Below are positions 1-8,704 of a DNA stretch of 64,000 bases, one piece after another. Origin of the DNA: Bacteroidota bacterium. GTDB lineage: Bacteria > Bacteroidota > Ignavibacteria > Tepidaquicellales > Tepidaquicellaceae. The position numbers and the translations under genes are program-made. Where the stretch lies: NCBI GenBank assembly GCA_018266845.1, contig JAFDZO010000013.1, positions 62,001 through 126,000 of the forward strand. The letters are read 5' to 3'. Under the pieces are notes generated by a model, which was given only the letters and a program-made list of their open reading frames with translations, was not told the origin of the DNA and searched no databases. How positions within the stretch are numbered: position 1 is the stretch's first letter; each line of letters begins with the position of its first letter.

Positions 1-1
1 G

Positions 2-649
2 GATAAATATTTTTTTTATCACACAATGGAGCTGCGAAAGAAAACAGGTGTGAGATTAAATTTATGGGGCTCTAATAAGTTAGAGAATACTGATTTTAAA
101 GTCGGCTTCTGCGGAGTCGGGTTGGATTTTGATAAAAAACGAATTGATGCTTTAAAGCTAAAAAATGTTTTTAAATTGATAGGATTTTACGGAGGAAATT
201 TTCTCACTAATCCTTCTTATTTAAACTCATCACTATATGATACTTTCGGGGCATTTCTTTCCCGGTATGTGCGCGAGCGAAAAGATTACTATCATTTTTT
301 TGATTATATTCAATGGGATGAACATAAAATAGAAGACACAATAATTAATGAGTATGAATGGGAAACTGCGCCGGATACAAAATCAACGTGGAGAATAGGA
401 GACGGCACTGCCGGATTTTATAATTATATTTATTATTCTGTAGCCGGTTTTTCTGAAATTGATACATTTAGAAGTAACCAAATAAGAGAAGGAATGATTA
501 CCAGAGAGCAGGGCTTAAAGTATATTCAGGAAGAAAATGCGCCAAGATATGAATCACTTAAATTTTATTTTGATACAATCAATCTGGATTTTGAGAAGGC
601 TATAAACATTATAAACAACATTCCAAAGTTATATAAGGATAAAGTATAA
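2..649 (+). CDS. N-acetyl sugar amidotransferase, C-terminal part (cut by window edge)
   Basis: The frame is open to the first base of the window, so the start lies upstream; an internal ATG at 26 is unlikely to be the real start. The last 100 codons carry the signature of the WbpG/PseA-like N-acetyl sugar amidotransferases: TKSTWRIGDGT, FYNYIYY, AGFSEIDTFRSNQIREG and a PRYES segment. These enzymes use ammonia from a partner amidotransferase to turn an acetamido group of a nucleotide sugar into an acetamidino group during O-antigen, capsule or flagellar-glycan synthesis. The family is usually about 370 residues, so roughly 40% of the protein is missing here. The stop codon overlaps the next ATG by one base (TAATG), which indicates translational coupling with the deacetylase gene. 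Family assignment is confident; the sugar substrate is unknown. Confidence 0.88.
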   Translation, partial: DKYFFYHTMELRKKTGVRLNLWGSNKLENTDFKVGFCGVGLDFDKKRIDALKLKNVFKLIGFYGGNFLTNPSYLNSSLYDTFGAFLSRYVRERKDYYHFFDYIQWDEHKIEDTIINEYEWETAPDTKSTWRIGDGTAGFYNYIYYSVAGFSEIDTFRSNQIREGMITREQGLKYIQEENAPRYESLKFYFDTINLDFEKAINIINNIPKLYKDKV

Positions 650-1428
650 TGGCTTTTGATTTTACATTAACTGCTTTTGAAAATATTTTACGCGCCGCTT
701 TAGATGCCGGATATAAATTTGATACCTTTGAAAATTTTATGAACGGCAAAAGTAATCATGAAAAACTGGTTCTTTTAAGGCATGATGTTGATAAAAAACC
801 ATATAATTCGCTTGCAACCGCTAAGCTCGAAAATAATCTTGGTATAGCTTCATCTTATTATTTCAGAATTGTTGATTCAAGCAATGACCCGAACGTTATA
901 AAACAAATCAGGGATTTGGGACACGAAATAGGTTATCACTATGAAGAAATGGATTTAGCAAACGGAAATACTGATGAGGCGGTCAAAATTTTTGAAAAAA
1001 ATCTTGCTTATTTCAGAACGTATTATCCGGTTGTTACAATTTGTATGCACGGAAGCCCTATGTCAAAATTTGACAACAAAGATATTTGGAAAAAAGCAAA
1101 CTACCGAGATTACGGAATAATAGGTGAGCCGTACTTTGATGTTGATTTCTCAAAGTTTGGATACCTGACCGATACAGGTAGAAGCTGGAACGGCGAAAAA
1201 GTAAGCGTAAGAGACAAAGTAAAGAACAGTCCGTACAGTTTTAATCTTAAAACTTCTTTTGAAGTGATTGAAGCATTTAAAGCGAATAAGCTTCCGCCAA
1301 AGATAATGATAACCACTCATCCTCAGCGTTGGAATAATAAACTGCTTCCATATATAACAGAGTTTGTTATGCAAAAAACAAAAAATTTTGTTAAGGCAAT
1401 AATAGTTAAGAAAAACTCCGGCAAATAA
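649..1428 (+). CDS. CE4-like polysaccharide deacetylase-family protein
   Basis: A 259-residue protein with a degenerate NodB/CE4 layout: LRHDVD at about residues 43-48 in place of TFDDG, then GHEIGYHYEE at about 91-100 as the likely metal-binding stretch, CMHGSP near 128-133, and a TTHPQRW motif near the C-terminus. This variant is common in O-antigen and capsule clusters, where it probably removes acetyl groups or acts as a non-canonical hydrolase. There is no signal peptide, so it should be cytoplasmic and act on a nucleotide- or lipid-linked sugar. It overlaps the upstream amidotransferase by one base and is seven bases from the next gene. The fold is well supported; catalytic activity and substrate are inferred. 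Confidence 0.75.
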   Translation: MAFDFTLTAFENILRAALDAGYKFDTFENFMNGKSNHEKLVLLRHDVDKKPYNSLATAKLENNLGIASSYYFRIVDSSNDPNVIKQIRDLGHEIGYHYEEMDLANGNTDEAVKIFEKNLAYFRTYYPVVTICMHGSPMSKFDNKDIWKKANYRDYGIIGEPYFDVDFSKFGYLTDTGRSWNGEKVSVRDKVKNSPYSFNLKTSFEVIEAFKANKLPPKIMITTHPQRWNNKLLPYITEFVMQKTKNFVKAIIVKKNSGK

Positions 1429-1435
1429 TCTCTCT

Positions 1436-2485
1436 ATGAAAACTCTCATCAAAAAAAACAGAATACCTATAAAACAAATTTTACTTGTAGGGTTTCTCCC
1501 GTCATTTCTGAAGAAGATTTATTATAAGAGCAAAGGCTTCAAGTTTGGAGAAAATGTATCAATTGGTTTCGGTTCTGTTATTGTTTCTAAAGAGGTTGAA
1601 ATAAAAAGCAATACAAGTATCGGCTTTCTGACAGTTGTCAGGGCAAAATCCGTTAAGATTGACCGTTATGTTAAAATCGGCTCATTTGTTTTTATTGATA
1701 CTGAGAAGGTTGAGATTGGCGAGGATACAAGAATAAATGAACAGGTTGTAATTGCCGGAATAAAAAATCCTGACTCAATTATTAAAATAGGCAAACGGGT
1801 GATTGTAATGGAGTACTCATACCTGAACCCCACTAAACCTCTTACTATAGGTGATGATACAGGTATAGGAGGGCATTGCTTATTATTTACCCATGGTTCA
1901 TGGCTTTCACAGATTGACGGCTTTCCGGTTACATTTGCCCCTATTACATTAGGCAATAAGGTCTGGCTTCCATGGAGGGTGTTTATAATGCCGGGAGTAA
2001 CAGTCGGCGATAATGTTGTAATTGGCGCTAATTCGCTTGTCTCAAAAAATCTTCCATCGAATTCTCTTGCAGCGGGTTCGCCTGCAAAAGTATTAGTGGA
2101 AAACTATCCGCCGGAATTGACAGAAGAAAAGAGAACAGATATTCTGAAAAATATTTTTACCGATTTTGTTAACTTCATTTCCTACAACGGGTTTCAGGTA
2201 TCAGGCTTTGATGAGAAAATGAGCGGTTTTACTTTGACAGTAAAAAATGAGAATACAGTTTCTTCCCTTGTTTACTCTATTGATAAAGATGTTTTGCAGC
2301 ATTCTGTTTCATCCGATAATGTTTTGTTAATTGATTCCCCTGATGCCGGAACAAAATCTGCTGCCGGTAAATATAAAATGGTAATAAATCTTCGTTCGAA
2401 AGAACGCATCGGCACATCTGCAATTGGTGAAGAAATAATAATGTTCCTTTCGCGCTATGGAATAAGGTGTAACCGTTTAGATTAA
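1436..2485 (+). CDS. Hexapeptide-repeat acyltransferase with unknown C-terminal domain
   Basis: Residues of about 35-220 form a left-handed beta-helix (LbH) of imperfect hexapeptide repeats, ending in the usual coil PGVTVGDNVVIGANSLVSK and AGSPAKVL closing motif. Such enzymes transfer acetyl or other acyl groups from CoA to sugars. A candidate catalytic histidine lies in the LFTHGSW segment near residue 155. Residues 235-349 form a separate mixed alpha/beta extension that I do not recognise; it is not a repeat domain. The gene sits between the deacetylase and a glycosyltransferase, so sugar O- or N-acylation in polysaccharide assembly is the natural role. Acyl donor and acceptor cannot be told from sequence. 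Confidence 0.8.
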   Translation: MKTLIKKNRIPIKQILLVGFLPSFLKKIYYKSKGFKFGENVSIGFGSVIVSKEVEIKSNTSIGFLTVVRAKSVKIDRYVKIGSFVFIDTEKVEIGEDTRINEQVVIAGIKNPDSIIKIGKRVIVMEYSYLNPTKPLTIGDDTGIGGHCLLFTHGSWLSQIDGFPVTFAPITLGNKVWLPWRVFIMPGVTVGDNVVIGANSLVSKNLPSNSLAAGSPAKVLVENYPPELTEEKRTDILKNIFTDFVNFISYNGFQVSGFDEKMSGFTLTVKNENTVSSLVYSIDKDVLQHSVSSDNVLLIDSPDAGTKSAAGKYKMVINLRSKERIGTSAIGEEIIMFLSRYGIRCNRLD

Positions 2486-2530
2486 AGAGCGCTGCTAACT
2501 AATTAACTTTTTTATCCCGTCTATATAAAA

Positions 2531-3631
2531 ATGCGATTTCTTTTCTTTTTTGTTCATCCTTCAAAATATCATCTGTACAGACTGACTATCAATGACCTTA
2601 TCAAAAAAGGGCATGAGGTAGAAATTGTTATTACCAGCAAGGATGTTCTCGAAGACTTGGTAAAGAAAGAGGGATGGAGCTATAAAAATATTTTCCCTCA
2701 GGGAAGGAAAATCAAAAGCCTGCCTACCTATATTGGCGCAGGAATAAATCTAATCAGAAGTATTTGGAAGCTTTACCGGTTTACAAGCGGCAAGAAATAT
2801 GACCTTTTTGTAACAGATGACTTATTGACTGTTGTAGGAAAGCTGCGCGGCGTTCCTTCAATTTTTTTTGCTGACGATGATATTACCGCAGTTCCTGAAT
2901 CATTCATTTTACATAAGACAACTACATATACTTTAGCTCCGGCGATTACAAATTTCGGGAAATATAATTATAAGAAAATCGGTTTTGAAGGATTTAAGGC
3001 TTCAGCTTACTTACATCCGAACCATTTCTCGACAGATAATGAAGTTTTAAAAAAGTATGACCTTGAAGGCGAAACGTATTTTATTATCCGCTTAGTATCA
3101 TTGACAGCAACTCATGATGTCGGTAAAACAGGAATTACAAATGACGACTGCAAAAGACTGATTTCGATGCTTGAAAAAAAGGGCAAAGTAATAATTAACT
3201 CCGAGCGCCCTGTTATAGAAGAGTTTGAGAAGTACAGATTAAAAATTAATCCGAAAGATATTACGCACATACTTTCCGGCGCAAGTTTATTTATAGGTGA
3301 TTCGCAGACAATGGCATCAGAAGCCGGTATGCTTGGCGTTCCTTATATTCGTTTTAATGATTTTGTCGGAAAGATAGGCTATCTAAACGATATGGAAAAT
3401 AATTATAAGCTGGGCTTTGGAATACGAACTTCGGAAAGGGAAAAATTATTTGCGAAAGTTGAGGAACTTTTGAGCATTCCCGGCTTAAAAGAAGAGTGGA
3501 AAATCCGCAAGGAAAACATGCTTTCTAAAACGGTGGATTTAACAAAATTACAGGTATGGCTTTACGAAAAGTACCCCGAAAGCGCAAACGAATGGAAAAG
3601 AAATCCTGAAATAATAAAATCTTTCAAATAA
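2531..3631 (+). CDS. DUF354-family predicted glycosyltransferase (GT-B-like)
   Basis: A 366-residue protein resembling the DUF354 family, which has the WecB/MurG-like GT-B fold. The N-terminus FFFVHPSKYHLYRLTINDL is the typical first strand and helix, with H residues where WecB-type enzymes bind their substrate. Near the C-terminus, GDSQTMASEAGMLGVPYIR is the equivalent of the nucleotide-binding GGxxxEAxxxGxP region of GT-B enzymes. It lies in the polysaccharide cluster after a 45-base gap. DUF354 proteins recur in O-antigen and archaeal surface-glycan loci, but their chemistry is not established, so epimerase-like activity is an alternative. Confidence 0.75.
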   Translation: MRFLFFFVHPSKYHLYRLTINDLIKKGHEVEIVITSKDVLEDLVKKEGWSYKNIFPQGRKIKSLPTYIGAGINLIRSIWKLYRFTSGKKYDLFVTDDLLTVVGKLRGVPSIFFADDDITAVPESFILHKTTTYTLAPAITNFGKYNYKKIGFEGFKASAYLHPNHFSTDNEVLKKYDLEGETYFIIRLVSLTATHDVGKTGITNDDCKRLISMLEKKGKVIINSERPVIEEFEKYRLKINPKDITHILSGASLFIGDSQTMASEAGMLGVPYIRFNDFVGKIGYLNDMENNYKLGFGIRTSEREKLFAKVEELLSIPGLKEEWKIRKENMLSKTVDLTKLQVWLYEKYPESANEWKRNPEIIKSFK

Positions 3632-3835
3632 AGTCTAAATATAAGCGGAAAAAAGATACTTTTTTAAAAAGATTAAATATGAATTTATTAGTTATTTATG
3701 GCTCAAACGCATCTAAAAATTGCTTAAATTGCGATAACATTCATACAAACTTTTATTTGTTTTTTATATCAAATTAGTATATATTAATTTGTTTTAAATT
3801 ATTAAGCTCATTTTTTTTTCGCGCAAGAGAAATTT

Positions 3836-4933
3836 TTGAACCTCTCAAAATCAAATATAGATACCGCAGCGCTTGAAGCTGATAGTTCTTCCGAATTAAA
3901 ATTCATTAGAGCTGAGCATTATTACAAGCCGGGTAAAGATGTCCTAAAATACCTTAGATTTCACATTAATAGATTCGAACCTTCAACTATTTTGATGGCG
4001 AAGGAAAGAAGCGGGCTTGATTTTCTTGCTCCCGGACAGCCTCATATTGTGAACCTCCAGAGAATAAACGACATCAGGCACATGAATAAATTTTTTGAAA
4101 AGGTGAATGAAAAGCTTGAAATGGGCGGGAAGTTCATTAGTTATGTCGAGACATCATTTGAAAGAAAGAAAAGAATACTTAATAAATTTCCTAAAATAAT
4201 TTCTTATCCGTACTATACACTTGATTATATTCTTAAAAGGGTTTTTCCAAAATGGTCAGTAACGAAAAGAATTTATTTTGCTTTAACCAAGGGCAGAAAC
4301 CGTGTTCTTTCCGTCGCAGAAACATTGGGAAGACTTGTATCATGCGGATTTGAAATCCTTGAGTACAAAGAAATTAATAATAATCTCTACTTTGTAACAA
4401 GGAAAGTAAAAGAGCCTTCCTATGATATGAGACCGAGCTATGGTCCGCTTATCAGAATGAGAAGGGTGGGCAAAAACGGAAAAATTATCCGTGTATATAA
4501 ATTCCGCACGATGCATCCTTATGCTGAATATCTTCAGGAATATGTCTATAAAAAGTACAATCTGAAAGAAGGCGGAAAGTTTGAGAATGATTTCAGAATT
4601 ACAACTGCCGGAAAACTGTTCCGAAAAATTTGGGTAGATGAACTGCCGATGATAATTAATCTAATGAGAGGCGATTTAAAACTTGTAGGTGTGCGCCCGC
4701 TAAGCCTGCATTATTTTAATCTTTATGATGATGAGCTGAAAGAAAAAAGGTCAAAGCACAAACCCGGTTTAGTTCCTCCGTACTACGCCGATATGCCAAA
4801 AACTCTTGATGAAATTATTGAGTCGGAGAAAAAATATTTAGACTCTTTTGAGAGAGCTCCTATAAGAACAGATATAAAATACTTTATTAAGGCTTTCCAG
4901 AATATTTTATTCAAGAAAGCCCGCAGTGCATAG
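3836..4933 (+). CDS. Sugar transferase (phosphoglycosyl transferase) with methyltransferase-like N-terminus
   Basis: The C-terminal half (about residues 200-365) is a bacterial sugar transferase domain: RMRRVGKNGKIIRVYKFRTM, then VDELPMIINLMRGDLKLVG with the catalytic-type DE pair, then VRPLS. Members start glycan assembly by moving a sugar-1-phosphate onto undecaprenyl phosphate. Residues 1-195 look like a degraded class I methyltransferase (NLQRINDIRHMNKFFEKVNE, KLEMGGKFISYVET) with no clear SAM-binding glycine loop. The membrane-anchoring hydrophobic helix that normally precedes the catalytic domain is not visible. The start is TTG; no in-frame ATG fits. A 204-base gap upstream suggests its own promoter. 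Similar two-part proteins are known in Bacteroidota capsule loci. Confidence 0.85.
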   Translation: MNLSKSNIDTAALEADSSSELKFIRAEHYYKPGKDVLKYLRFHINRFEPSTILMAKERSGLDFLAPGQPHIVNLQRINDIRHMNKFFEKVNEKLEMGGKFISYVETSFERKKRILNKFPKIISYPYYTLDYILKRVFPKWSVTKRIYFALTKGRNRVLSVAETLGRLVSCGFEILEYKEINNNLYFVTRKVKEPSYDMRPSYGPLIRMRRVGKNGKIIRVYKFRTMHPYAEYLQEYVYKKYNLKEGGKFENDFRITTAGKLFRKIWVDELPMIINLMRGDLKLVGVRPLSLHYFNLYDDELKEKRSKHKPGLVPPYYADMPKTLDEIIESEKKYLDSFERAPIRTDIKYFIKAFQNILFKKARSA

Positions 4934-4967
4934 CATTTGCATTACACCATCCAATTAACATTTTCCA

Positions 4968-6650
4968 ATGAAATTTAGAATAATTTTTCTGATAGCAGTT
5001 TTTTTTATGCTGCCATTAGCATCGTATGCGCAGGTTGAGCTTGTTTCTCCTTCGCATCCGGTATATGATTTTCTCAAGCGCATGCAGCTTGAAGAAATAA
5101 TAGATTACAATTCATCGCAAATCCCAATTTCGCGCGGTGAAATCGGTTCTTTTTTGCTTACAGTTGATAACAGCAAAAACAAGATTTCCTCTGTAGATAA
5201 AAAAATTCTCGGCGACTTCCTGAACGAATTTGAATATGATTTGGGAAGACCTGTTAAAGAAAAAATTTCATCATTCTTTTCCGGCGGCGATGTAAAAAAA
5301 ATGTTCTCGAATGATAATCAGAAATACTTTTACAAATATCTCGATTCCAATGCGTCATTTTTTGTTGACGGGCTATCGGGCTACTCTTACAGACGTTCCA
5401 GCGGTGATACCTTAGGAAGCAATACTTTAAATCTTTCCGAAATAGGTTTACGGTTCAGGGGTACTTTATTTAATTCTGTCGGTTTTTATCTTAGGGCATC
5501 CAATGGAAGCAAAATGTCAGGCGATGACAAAGCAGTTGTATTTGGAAGACAGACTGACCCAAAACTTGCTGCAAGCAGAAAATTTCCTACCGAAGGATAC
5601 TTTGATTCGTTCGAGGGCTACCTTCGCTACCAGACAAAAGGCAACTGGCTTGGACTCACAGTCGGGCGCGAAGCAATGTATCAGGGCTTCGGCTATATTG
5701 ACAAATTGTATTTATCCAACAATACTGTTCCATTCGATTTTATAAATTTAAGAATGCAATACAAGGCGCTGCGGTATTCTTTCACTTACGGCGGATTAAA
5801 AGGCGATTCTCTCGGCAGAGATATTCCTGTAAAGAATATTGCTACTCACCGTCTTGATGTAAATTTCTCTCCACGTTTTAGAATGGGATTTTGGGAGGCA
5901 TTGATAACAGCTTCGCAGTCATTCAGCTTTTCAAATGTTAATCCCCTCAGCTTTTTAATTTCGGTTGACTATAACGATGTGGTAAATTCAAACCCCAATA
6001 ATAATTTATTCGGAATTGATATGGAAGTTCAGCCGGTAAAAAACTTAGCTTTGCAGGGAACGATGCTTGTTGACGAGATAAGTCTCGGCGCAATTTTTCA
6101 GCCGGATAAACATATTCCTGCGGACTCAAAATTCGGCTGGCAGTTCGGAACAATCTGGACTAATGCTTTTTCAGTCCCTAATCTTACAGGCGCTGTCGAG
6201 TTTACCCATCTTGACCCGTTTGTTTATACACATCGTTCGCTCAAAACAACTTATACAAATTGGGGAATGCCCCTTGGCGCAAAGCTTTCTCCTAACTCCG
6301 ATGAAATTGCTTTGAAGCTTTCCTATAATATTACACAGCGGGTAAAGCTCGATTTACAATATCAGTTCCAGCGTTCGGCTGAAGGAATTGTTTACGACTC
6401 GCTCGGAAATGTTGTAATTAACTATGGCGGAAATATAAATAACGGTGCCGGAGATAATTATACAAATTCGACAACATTTCTACAGGGAAACAGAATTAAC
6501 AGAAGCATTGCCACTGCAATTCTCCGCGTTGAACCGCTTAAACAATTGTTTCTGGATTTTAAATTTGTTTATAACGATATAAATAATATTTTTGAAAGCA
6601 GGAAATACAACAATAATTATTTCTTTGCTACGATTAGATTTGATTATTGA
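4968..6650 (+). CDS. Wzi-like capsule assembly outer-membrane beta-barrel protein
   Basis: A 560-residue protein with a clear signal peptide (MKFRIIFLIAVFFMLPLASYAQ) and a long beta-rich body of alternating polar and aromatic strands. It ends in an aromatic residue (FFATIRFDY), as expected for a Bam-inserted barrel. The segment around YQGFGYIDKLYLSNNTVPFD resembles the Caps_assemb_Wzi family, whose members hold capsular polysaccharide at the cell surface. It is 35 bases behind the sugar transferase and followed by a hairpin element and wecB. Length is slightly above E. coli Wzi (about 480). Barrel topology is well supported; the Wzi assignment is from pattern similarity and context. Confidence 0.7.
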   Translation: MKFRIIFLIAVFFMLPLASYAQVELVSPSHPVYDFLKRMQLEEIIDYNSSQIPISRGEIGSFLLTVDNSKNKISSVDKKILGDFLNEFEYDLGRPVKEKISSFFSGGDVKKMFSNDNQKYFYKYLDSNASFFVDGLSGYSYRRSSGDTLGSNTLNLSEIGLRFRGTLFNSVGFYLRASNGSKMSGDDKAVVFGRQTDPKLAASRKFPTEGYFDSFEGYLRYQTKGNWLGLTVGREAMYQGFGYIDKLYLSNNTVPFDFINLRMQYKALRYSFTYGGLKGDSLGRDIPVKNIATHRLDVNFSPRFRMGFWEALITASQSFSFSNVNPLSFLISVDYNDVVNSNPNNNLFGIDMEVQPVKNLALQGTMLVDEISLGAIFQPDKHIPADSKFGWQFGTIWTNAFSVPNLTGAVEFTHLDPFVYTHRSLKTTYTNWGMPLGAKLSPNSDEIALKLSYNITQRVKLDLQYQFQRSAEGIVYDSLGNVVINYGGNINNGAGDNYTNSTTFLQGNRINRSIATAILRVEPLKQLFLDFKFVYNDINNIFESRKYNNNYFFATIRFDY

Positions 6651-6670
6651 TTTTTCCAAACTTTTAAATT

Positions 6671-6763
6671 CCTCCCTTGAGGGAGGTGGCTCGCCAAAGG
6701 CGAGACGGCGGGTGTTCGTTTCAAACACCCCTCCCGACTTCGTCGGACTCCCCTCAAGGGGAG
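6671..6763. repeat. Five-hairpin palindromic repeat element, copy 1
   Basis: Five consecutive stem-loops occupy the whole Wzi-wecB gap: CCTCCC/GGGAGG with a TTGA loop (6671-6686), CTCGCC/GGCGAG (6690-6704), GGGTGTT/AACACCC (6710-6730), CCGAC/GTCGG (6734-6746) and CTCCCC/GGGGAG with a TCAA loop (6748-6763). It is more GC-rich than its surroundings. A second copy in the other orientation and with its halves swapped lies at 8705-8822. This resembles the REP-like palindromic elements of Bacteroidota intergenic spaces. It may also act as a transcript-stabilising or terminating structure between the two genes. Confidence 0.8.
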
Positions 6764-6845
6764 AATTATTTTTTTATGCTTCAACAAAGTTTATTATATT
6801 GTTTATGAGTATCACTATTTCACCAATTCACTATTTCGCCATTTA

Positions 6846-7940
6846 ATGAAAGTAACACTTGTAGCAGGGGCGCGTCCGAACTTCATGAAAATCGCTCCCA
6901 TAATTCATGAGATAAAAAAAGTTCAGAAGCAGGGCAAAAAGATTTCGTTCCGTTTAGTTCATACGGGACAGCATTACGATGAAAAACTTTCGCACAGTTT
7001 TTTTAAGCAGCTTAATATTCCCGAACCCGACGTTAATCTTGAAGTCGGGTCCGGCTCCCATGCAGAGCAGACGGCGAATATTATGACCCGCTTTGAAAAA
7101 GAGCTTATTGAAAACCGCCCCGATATAGTATTGGTTGTAGGCGATGTAAATTCTACAATGGCTTGCAGTATCTCCGCAAAAAAATTAAATATAGATGTTG
7201 CTCACGTTGAAGGCGGTATCCGCTCGCGTGATATGGAAATGCCCGAAGAGATAAACAGACTGGTAACGGATTCTATTGCGGATTATTTTTTTACTACGTC
7301 TGAGCTTGCAAATAAAAATTTAAGAAAAGAAGGACACGGAAATCATAAGTTGTTTTTAGTGGGCAATACTATGATTGATACGCTGAAAGCAAACATGAAC
7401 AGATTAAAGAAGCCGGCTTTGTTCGATGAAAATAATCTAAAGCCGAAAAAATATTTAGTTGTTACTCTGCACAGACCTTCAAATGTAGATGATGCTGAAA
7501 ATCTTAAGATGCTGCTAAATACACTGGAGGAAACTTCTAAAGATTATAAAATAGTTTTTCCTGTACATCCGCGAACGCAGAAAAATTTAAAAAAGATAAA
7601 GCTCTCGGATAAATTTATTATAACTGATCCGCTCGGTTATCTTGAATTTGTTTACCTCGTAAAAAATTCTTTTGCAGTCATCACCGACTCAGGCGGAATA
7701 CAGGAAGAAACAACTGTGATGAAAATTCCGTGTGTAACTCTCAGGAAGAACACTGAACGTCCCGAAACAGTTACTGAAGGGACGAATATACTCGCAGGCA
7801 TTGACCCGTATAAATTCAGACCGCACTTCCAGAAACTTTTTTCCGGCAAATGGAAAAAAGGCGGCGTTCCGAAATTCTGGGACGGGAAGACTTCACCGAG
7901 GATTGTGAAGCAGCTGCTGAAGATATATAATAAGAAGTAA
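6846..7940 (+). CDS. wecB: UDP-N-acetylglucosamine 2-epimerase (non-hydrolysing)
   Basis: Full-length (364 residues) WecB/MnaA: N-terminal VAGARPNFMKIAPI, HTGQHYDEKLS, then GDVNSTMACS, HVEGGIRSRDMEMPEEINR with the catalytic-type acidic residues, TLHRPSNVD with the conserved His, and the UDP-binding TDSGGIQEETTVMKIPCVTLR. It interconverts UDP-GlcNAc and UDP-ManNAc in the cytoplasm, giving ManNAc for surface polysaccharide. It closes the polysaccharide cluster. A 73-base stretch covering its last 23 codons recurs at 8539-8611, the remnant of a second, related gene. Confidence 0.97.
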   Translation: MKVTLVAGARPNFMKIAPIIHEIKKVQKQGKKISFRLVHTGQHYDEKLSHSFFKQLNIPEPDVNLEVGSGSHAEQTANIMTRFEKELIENRPDIVLVVGDVNSTMACSISAKKLNIDVAHVEGGIRSRDMEMPEEINRLVTDSIADYFFTTSELANKNLRKEGHGNHKLFLVGNTMIDTLKANMNRLKKPALFDENNLKPKKYLVVTLHRPSNVDDAENLKMLLNTLEETSKDYKIVFPVHPRTQKNLKKIKLSDKFIITDPLGYLEFVYLVKNSFAVITDSGGIQEETTVMKIPCVTLRKNTERPETVTEGTNILAGIDPYKFRPHFQKLFSGKWKKGGVPKFWDGKTSPRIVKQLLKIYNKK

Positions 7941-7976
7941 TTTTCTTCTATCATTTTCTATAAGGGGAGAGATTTA

Positions 7977-8504
7977 ATGTTAACTTCAAAGAGCAGATTT
8001 TTCGTAATAATATTTATTCTGTCTTTGTTGTTATGTTCCTGTGCTGTGAAGCAGTCTAACCGAATATCAAGCGAAGCAAAGATGGATTCACTTATACAAA
8101 AAATTTTGTATAATGATTTTGTTTATTGTCCTCTTGATGATCTTCCCGTTTATATTGAAACAGGGGATTTAGTTAAACCTGATAAAATTTATAAGCGTTA
8201 TGATTCAGTTAAAATAAGTTCTATTGATTCCGGCTTTATAAAAGGCAAGTGTATTGACTGGCTAATAATAAAAATAGCTAAAGTAAATTCCGATACGACG
8301 GATATTCATTTGGAAGTTAATTATATAGCATCCTTGAAAGATGTGTTTGAAATGAAGCCATCACAAAAAGGCGGTACAAAGTTTGAGGAAGATTCGACCA
8401 GATATAAAAGATTAAATACAAAATTTTCCCAAATTAATTTTTTGTTTAATAAGATTAGTCAGAAATGGGAGCTTAAAGGCTCGACGACGGATTTTGTTCA
8501 GTAA
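7977..8504 (+). CDS. Predicted lipoprotein of unknown function
   Basis: A 175-residue protein starting with a lipoprotein signal (hydrophobic run ending in LLCSC, lipobox Cys near residue 22). The mature part is polar and contains no domain I recognise. A purine-rich AAGGGGAGAG lies just upstream of the ATG and is a good ribosome binding site. The gene sits between wecB and a relic of a second wecB, so it may have arrived with, or been left by, a rearrangement at this locus. It is probably anchored in the outer or inner membrane facing the periplasm. Function unknown. Confidence 0.65.
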   Translation: MLTSKSRFFVIIFILSLLLCSCAVKQSNRISSEAKMDSLIQKILYNDFVYCPLDDLPVYIETGDLVKPDKIYKRYDSVKISSIDSGFIKGKCIDWLIIKIAKVNSDTTDIHLEVNYIASLKDVFEMKPSQKGGTKFEEDSTRYKRLNTKFSQINFLFNKISQKWELKGSTTDFVQ

Positions 8505-8538
8505 GAATGTTGTATTAAGGGAAAAGTTAAAATTTATA

Positions 8539-8607
8539 AAATTCTGGGACGGCAAGACTTCACCGAGAATTGTAAAGCAGCTGCTGAAGATTTATAGCGG
8601 CAAGTAA
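8539..8607 (+). pseudogene. Relic of a second wecB gene (last 23 codons only)
   Basis: The stretch 8539-8611 aligns without gaps to 7872-7944, the end of wecB, with 64 of 73 bases identical. In the wecB frame it reads KFWDGKTSPRIVKQLLKIY then SGK and stop. Four of the six altered codons are synonymous (Gly, Arg, Val, Ile), which suggests the source was a functioning paralogue rather than a fresh copy of the neighbouring gene. An in-frame stop at 8515 shows nothing longer survives. It is followed closely by a strong terminator that may have belonged to the lost gene. Confidence 0.8.
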
Positions 8608-8630
8608 TTTTAATAATATTTTTAAAAGTC

Positions 8631-8667
8631 AGACCTGACCCCGCTCTCAGCGGGATCAGGTCTTTTT
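8631..8667 (+). terminator. Rho-independent terminator
   Basis: A long stem AGACCTGA/TCAGGTCT is extended by CCCGCT/AGCGGG around a CTC loop and followed by five T residues. It ends transcription from wecB and the lipoprotein gene. Confidence 0.88.
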
Positions 8668-8704
8668 AATTATAGTGGGGCAGTGTTACAATGGAGCTGC
8701 TTCT

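Noticed and set aside
6592-6846. Plus-strand frame across the hairpin element
   Set aside because: It translates the palindromic repeat and overlaps the end of the Wzi-like gene; no protein-like character.
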